9,713 bases of DNA. Source: Candidatus Hydrogenedentota bacterium. Lineage in GTDB: Bacteria; UBA8481; J006. Below are positions 6,823 through 9,713 of the stretch, piece after piece. The stretch covers positions 1-9,713 of the forward strand of contig RFFU01000113.1 in the NCBI GenBank assembly GCA_003697085.1, read 5' to 3'. The position numbers and the translations under genes were made by a program. Position 1 is the first letter of the stretch; each line of letters begins with the position of its first letter. The notes beneath the pieces were generated by a model. That model did not search any database. It was not told the origin of the DNA and worked only from the letters and a program-made list of their open reading frames with translations.

Positions 6823-8394
6823 CTATCTCAATAACGAGCCGACGGCCGCGCGATAATGCGCCGCTGCGGCCTCCACCTTGTTCTGCTTCAAAAGTGTCTC
6901 CGCCAACAGCATCTCCGTATCGTAATCCCCCGGCCTCAAATTCGCCGCCTCCGTCAAGTGAACTTCAGCCTCCGGATAACGCCGCGCGCGAAGATAGGCC
7001 TCTCCGAGGTTGCGATAATACCAGAAAAGCGCTTCTTCTTTCCCCGGCTTCTTTCCGCCGATCACCTCCAGTGTCACCGCTGCGGGTTCCGTCTCCGCCC
7101 TTCCCCCCTCTTTGGAAACAGGCCCCGGCGCTACGGGTGAATTCCGGCTGCCGTAACCGTAGAGGCGACTCGGGGGTTCCTCCAAATAGCGATACACCCG
7201 CTCCGGAACCTCGTCCTTCACCGAGGCTTCAAAGCGATCCGCCCAAATCACCATGCCCGTGTGAGCGTCGATGAGCCGCAGGAAGAGCCTCACGATCGCT
7301 TCGCGTCGTAACATCGGCTCCGCAGCGGCCGGATTTCGTGACGGATCAACGCGTAGAGTCTTCTCGACGATTCGGTAACTCAGTATTTGATCCGCCGTTG
7401 GAATTTTCGCCGGCGGCACAAGCGGGTTCGGGCGAATCCGATAACGCGTCCGCGTTCCATCGGCTCCAACAACCTCCAACGCTTGATTTGCCGAGAGAAG
7501 TCGTGCGTCATAGAGGAACGGCGCCTCCGGGCCGCCGTGACGCGTCAAAATCTGTAACAGCATCGTATCCCCGCGCGCCGCTTCGTTCGCGATCCGAGCC
7601 AGAAGATGTTGGTCGCGCTCAACCACCTTGCGCCCGTACTGCGCCAACTCCGCAACCAACACGTCCTCGATCAGCGGCCGCAATCCCCGGCCCTCCCCAA
7701 CCTCGGCCTCCTGGCTTACAATCGCGATTGATTGCGAACTCTTGATTCCCGGCATAAAGGCGACCCCGCGCAGAGCCCTTCGCACAGCCACACGAAGCAG
7801 ATCGTCATTCGTGGGAAACGCATAATACGGAAGACGCGCTTCGAGTATCTCGTGAACCTTCGTCGTCTGGTTCGGAAAGACCTCGTACACGCGCTCGATC
7901 GGCTTGAATCCCTCCTTCTCGAAATGCAGTTCGTATCTCCCCGGCTCCAAGTTCTCGATCTCCACCGGAGCGCCGGGGCGTTTCTTCGTCCGCCCGATCT
8001 CCTCTCCGTCCAACACGATTCGTACGCCCCCCGGCTCCGTCCGAATCTCGAGATTGCCGGTGGGCGCGCGGTACGGCTGGATCGGTATCTCTTCGAGATC
8101 CGCCAAGACCGGAACCTCTTCCCCGCTCTTCACCTTCACGCTCCGCCGCCAGTCTCGATAACCATCGCGTTTCACCGCAACACGGTATTCGCCCGGTTTC
8201 ACCTCGATCGTCACCGGCTTTACTTCGTTCAACGTCCGCCCCACGAGCCGCTCGTTGACGTACACCTCGGCGCCCCCGGGTCGCGAATAGACCGCCAAAC
8301 GCGCCGGTACGCATCCCGCCAGAAGAAGATTCAAAAGGAACAAGGCAGGAACTCGAAGATCGGAATGACTCGACTTTTTCACCTTTCGCTTCAT
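6823..8394 (-). CDS. PEGA-domain lipoprotein with CsgG-like middle domain and C-terminal TPR
   Basis: A 523-residue envelope lipoprotein of unknown specific role. The start at 8394 is chosen over an upstream in-frame GTG (8487) because it gives a basic n-region, a hydrophobic segment and a lipobox LLAGC with Cys28. A GGAAAG precedes it. Two PEGA modules follow, at about 31-102 (RPGGAEVYV, VGRT, GEYRVAVKRDGY) and about 113-186 (EPGGVRIVLDGEEIGRT, GRYELHFEKEGF). The middle, about 195-390, resembles the CsgG/FlgO-type periplasmic fold: SIAIVSQ, a PLIEDVLVAEL helix, TADQILSYRI and IDAHTGMVIWADRF. TPR-like helices lie at about 455-520 (YYRNLGEAYLRARRYPEAE). PEGA modules are beta-sandwich units found in surface and envelope proteins. 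It is homologous to the gene upstream and heads the four-gene block, ending 20 bp before the HD-GYP gene. No clear sigma-70 promoter was seen in 8395-8490. The CsgG-like assignment rests on pattern only. Confidence 0.85.
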   Translation of the reverse strand: MKRKVKKSSHSDLRVPALFLLNLLLAGCVPARLAVYSRPGGAEVYVNERLVGRTLNEVKPVTIEVKPGEYRVAVKRDGYRDWRRSVKVKSGEEVPVLADLEEIPIQPYRAPTGNLEIRTEPGGVRIVLDGEEIGRTKKRPGAPVEIENLEPGRYELHFEKEGFKPIERVYEVFPNQTTKVHEILEARLPYYAFPTNDDLLRVAVRRALRGVAFMPGIKSSQSIAIVSQEAEVGEGRGLRPLIEDVLVAELAQYGRKVVERDQHLLARIANEAARGDTMLLQILTRHGGPEAPFLYDARLLSANQALEVVGADGTRTRYRIRPNPLVPPAKIPTADQILSYRIVEKTLRVDPSRNPAAAEPMLRREAIVRLFLRLIDAHTGMVIWADRFEASVKDEVPERVYRYLEEPPSRLYGYGSRNSPVAPGPVSKEGGRAETEPAAVTLEVIGGKKPGKEEALFWYYRNLGEAYLRARRYPEAEVHLTEAANLRPGDYDTEMLLAETLLKQNKVEAAAAHYRAAVGSLLR

Positions 8395-8518
8395 CTTCTT
8401 TCCGTCCAAGTCCTCTTCCCGACTATCCGCGTCCCACCGGTTCCCTTCGAAACAGGCGCATAGAGCCTCGTTAACATTCCTTACCACCCGTCTTCCGTGA
8501 TCTCATCTTTCTGTGTCA

Positions 8519-8535
8519 TTCCGTGTCTTCCGTGG
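8519..8535. repeat. 9-bp unit array, right flank relative to the minus-strand operon
   Basis: CCGTG recurs at 8521 and 8530 (spacing 9) within TTCCGTGTC and TTCCGTGG. A lone TTCCGTGA at 8493-8500 and CTGTGTC at 8511 look like decayed outliers. The same unit recurs in the same orientation at 8702-8727. Confidence 0.75.
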
Positions 8536-8540
8536 TTTTT

Positions 8541-8575
8541 CGTTCACCGTTTTTCGTTTACCGTTATTCGTTTTT
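8541..8575. repeat. Five 7-bp CGTTNNN units
   Basis: CGTT begins at 8541, 8548, 8555, 8562 and 8569, an exact 7-bp period. The units are CGTTCAC, CGTTTTT, CGTTTAC, CGTTATT and CGTTTTT. The core is invariant and the last three bases vary. Confidence 0.85.
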
Positions 8576-8601
8576 CATCCTTGGACATCGTTCGGTGAAT
8601 T

Positions 8602-8636
8602 CGAAACGTTAAACGATAAACGGCCAACGGTAAACG
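8602..8636. repeat. Five 7-bp NNNAACG units, inverse of the CGTTNNN array
   Basis: AACG begins at 8605, 8612, 8619, 8626 and 8633, again with an exact period of 7. The units are CGAAACG, TTAAACG, ATAAACG, GCCAACG and GTAAACG. This is the reverse complement of the 8541-8575 array, in register over five units and separated from it by 26 bp. The AACGGTAAACGA at 8626-8637 is an exact 12-bp inverted copy of TCGTTTACCGTT at 8554-8565. Confidence 0.85.
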
Positions 8637-8662
8637 ATGACTGTTCACTACATCTCCTGTTC

Positions 8663-8697
8663 CCTTTTGCCCTTTGCCTTTTGACTTTTGCCTTTCT
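8663..8697. repeat. Five 7-bp CCTTTTG-type units
   Basis: The units CCTTTTG, CCCTTTG, CCTTTTG, ACTTTTG and CCTTTCT repeat with a 7-bp period. The G falls at 8669, 8676, 8683 and 8690, and the last unit is decayed. The sequence is unrelated to the CGTT arrays but has the same period and the same number of units. Confidence 0.8.
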
Positions 8698-8701
8698 CAT
8701 T

Positions 8702-8727
8702 TTCCGTGTCCTCCGTGCCTTCCGTGG
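8702..8727. repeat. 9-bp TCCGTG unit array, left flank relative to the minus-strand operon
   Basis: CCGTG begins at 8704, 8713 and 8722, an exact period of 9. The units are TTCCGTGTC, CTCCGTGCC and TTCCGTGG. It is a direct repeat of the array at 8519-8535, so the two bracket the 7-bp arrays. Confidence 0.8.
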
Positions 8728-8761
8728 TCTCGCGGGCGACACGGCTCATCCCCGTTCTCTG

Positions 8762-9713
8762 TCAGCGGACTCGCGGTTCCGAGGAAACGGTCACCGGGAA
8801 CTCAATTACGCCTCTCGACGCGTTCGAAATTTCTTTCGTTTGACGCGGCGTATCGGGCAGAGGTTCCGCGGCAAAAACCGACGGCGGATTTTCGAGAAGC
8901 GGAGATACCCTCACCGGGATTCGGTCCTCGCCTGTCCCGGTCAGCATCCCCGCCCACTGCACCGTCCCCGTTTTCGCATCGATGACGCGCACGTGCATCC
9001 GGACAACCACGCGGCGCAGGTACATCGGCTCCGGCAGATTCTCCGTCAGAGAGACGCGGTTCTTGGACAACCCGCATTCCAGAATGCGATAGGCCAACAA
9101 CTGGTCCGCCGTTTTTACCGACCCCGTGATCGGCTCTTCGACGCGAATCTTCTCGACCTTCTCCGTCTTGAGAACCTTCCTCTTCGCAACTTCGTGTTTT
9201 CGCCTCCATCGTCCGGAAGGGCGTATCGTCTTCTCTCGAACACGCGTGACGGGAATCCGCCGTTCTTCCCAACCGGCGACGCGTGTCTCGATCGCGGCAT
9301 CGTACCGGAACGGAGTCCGCTGTCCCTCGTGACGAGTCTCGAGCCGCATCTTCAAACGCTCCCCGGAACTCGAATGCGCCAAGCGTATCATCAATTGATC
9401 GTCCCGCTCGCCGGGCCGAAATCCCGCCTGCGTCAACGCTTCCATGAAGGCATCCTCGATCACGGCTTGCAACGGTTCATCGGAATTCCGAAGACGGGTG
9501 ATCGACGTCAACACGATCGTCGCGTCGGGATCCAGCGCCGGGATCTTGGTTGATCCCGCAACAACTTTTCGAACGGTTGCGGCGATCGCCTGAGCGTCCG
9601 TCGGGTATTTGTACCAATCATCGACGGGTTCAAGATGAGCCCGAACGCGATTATCTCGCTTCGGCCCCACCACCAGAACCTTCCGCCATCTCTTATAGCC
9701 GGGCTTCTCGACG
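8762..9713 (-). CDS. PEGA-domain protein with CsgG-like domain, N-terminus outside window
   Basis: The frame is open to the right edge (first full codon 9712-9710), and 316 residues precede the TGA at 8764-8762. The first visible residues, EKPGYKRWRKV, followed by a basic strand ending in HLEP, are the end of a PEGA module, so the GTG at 9673 is internal. From about residue 34 the protein is homologous to the downstream lipoprotein. Shared features in order are YPT/FPT, an IEDA helix followed by a QAG/QYG turn, PFRYDA/PFLYDA, TADQLLAYRI/TADQILSYRI and IDAKTGTVQWA/IDAHTGMVIWA. It differs in a Lys/Arg-rich insert (about 157-191) and in having no C-terminal TPR. A lipoprotein or signal peptide is expected upstream but cannot be seen. 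The role is unknown beyond an envelope protein. It is separated from its paralogue by the repeat island, so co-transcription is uncertain. Confidence 0.8.
   Translation of the reverse strand, partial: VEKPGYKRWRKVLVVGPKRDNRVRAHLEPVDDWYKYPTDAQAIAATVRKVVAGSTKIPALDPDATIVLTSITRLRNSDEPLQAVIEDAFMEALTQAGFRPGERDDQLMIRLAHSSSGERLKMRLETRHEGQRTPFRYDAAIETRVAGWEERRIPVTRVREKTIRPSGRWRRKHEVAKRKVLKTEKVEKIRVEEPITGSVKTADQLLAYRILECGLSKNRVSLTENLPEPMYLRRVVVRMHVRVIDAKTGTVQWAGMLTGTGEDRIPVRVSPLLENPPSVFAAEPLPDTPRQTKEISNASRGVIEFPVTVSSEPRVR

Larger units (their letters stand above)
8491..8727. repeat. Composite short-period repeat island (9-bp and 7-bp units)
   Basis: Most of the 367-bp gap between the two PEGA genes is made of degenerate tandem arrays: 9-bp TCCGTG-type units at both ends, and three 7-bp arrays inside (CGTTNNN, its inverse NNNAACG, and CCTTTTG-type). 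The composition is T-rich on the plus strand and unlike the flanking genes. A frame read through it on the plus strand gives Phe/Arg/Val-rich nonsense with no domain. The rest of the gap (8395-8490 and 8728-8761) shows no recognisable element. Confidence 0.85.

Noticed and set aside
8395-8487. GTG start at 8487 for the PEGA lipoprotein
   Set aside because: It would put 31 mostly charged residues before the basic n-region of the signal peptide. The ATG at 8394 gives a 27-residue lipoprotein signal ending at LLAGC.
8395-8490. Sigma-70 promoter for the lipoprotein operon
   Set aside because: Only weak AT-containing hexamers (such as GATAGT) are visible on the minus strand, with no matching -35 at a proper distance.
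8491-8727. CRISPR array
   Set aside because: The units are only 7 or 9 bp with no spacers of uniform length and no conserved 23-40-bp repeat, and no cas gene is present.
8513-9553. Plus-strand open frame of 346 codons across the repeat island and antisense to the PEGA gene
   Set aside because: Its first part is the translation of the short repeats (Phe/Arg/Val-rich) and the rest is the complement of a well-supported PEGA/CsgG-like coding region. No domain is recognisable.
8762-9673. GTG at 9673 as the start of the right-edge PEGA gene
   Set aside because: The frame is open to the window edge, and the codons upstream of 9673 encode the conserved end of a PEGA module (EKPGYKRW).

Overview
This is a GC-rich bacterial window (roughly 60% GC by eye) with densely packed genes. 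A lipoprotein signal peptide with a lipobox, PEGA-domain envelope proteins, an exported alkaline phosphatase and an HD-GYP protein all point to a diderm, probably environmental, lineage. No gene allows a phylum assignment, and I do not name one.

Layout: two plus-strand genes occupy the left end. They are the C-terminal 213 residues of phosphoserine aminotransferase SerC (cut by the left edge) and, 12 bp later, an exported or membrane-anchored alkaline phosphatase. A 108-bp convergent intergenic gap follows. Everything to the right of it is on the minus strand. Read in the direction of transcription: a PEGA-domain envelope protein (its N-terminus runs off the right edge), a 367-bp gap filled mostly with short-period repeats, and then a tight four-gene block. 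That block is a PEGA/CsgG-like/TPR lipoprotein, an HD-GYP-family protein (20 bp later), a ComM/YifB Mg-chelatase-like AAA+ ATPase (8 bp later), and a patatin-like NTE-family protein whose ATG overlaps the ComM stop codon in a TAATG junction. The spacing indicates a single operon.

How the genes may work together: SerC belongs to serine biosynthesis, and the phosphatase acts outside the cytoplasm. The minus-strand block joins an envelope lipoprotein, a putative signalling domain, a DNA-uptake/recombination helicase-like ATPase and a phospholipase-like protein with its own nucleotide-binding modules. I know of no described pathway uniting these four, so the functional link is only inferred from operon structure.

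The most unusual sequence is the 8.49-8.73 kb intergenic island. It holds three separate five-unit arrays with an exact 7-bp period. Two of these are inverted relative to each other, and the whole set is bracketed by arrays of a 9-bp unit centred on TCCGTG. Three proteins also carry changes at normally conserved sites: the HD-GYP protein has lost the His of its HD pair, the NTE-like protein has a non-canonical cyclic-nucleotide pocket and an intact Walker A between its domains, and the phosphatase has Arg before its nucleophilic Ser.
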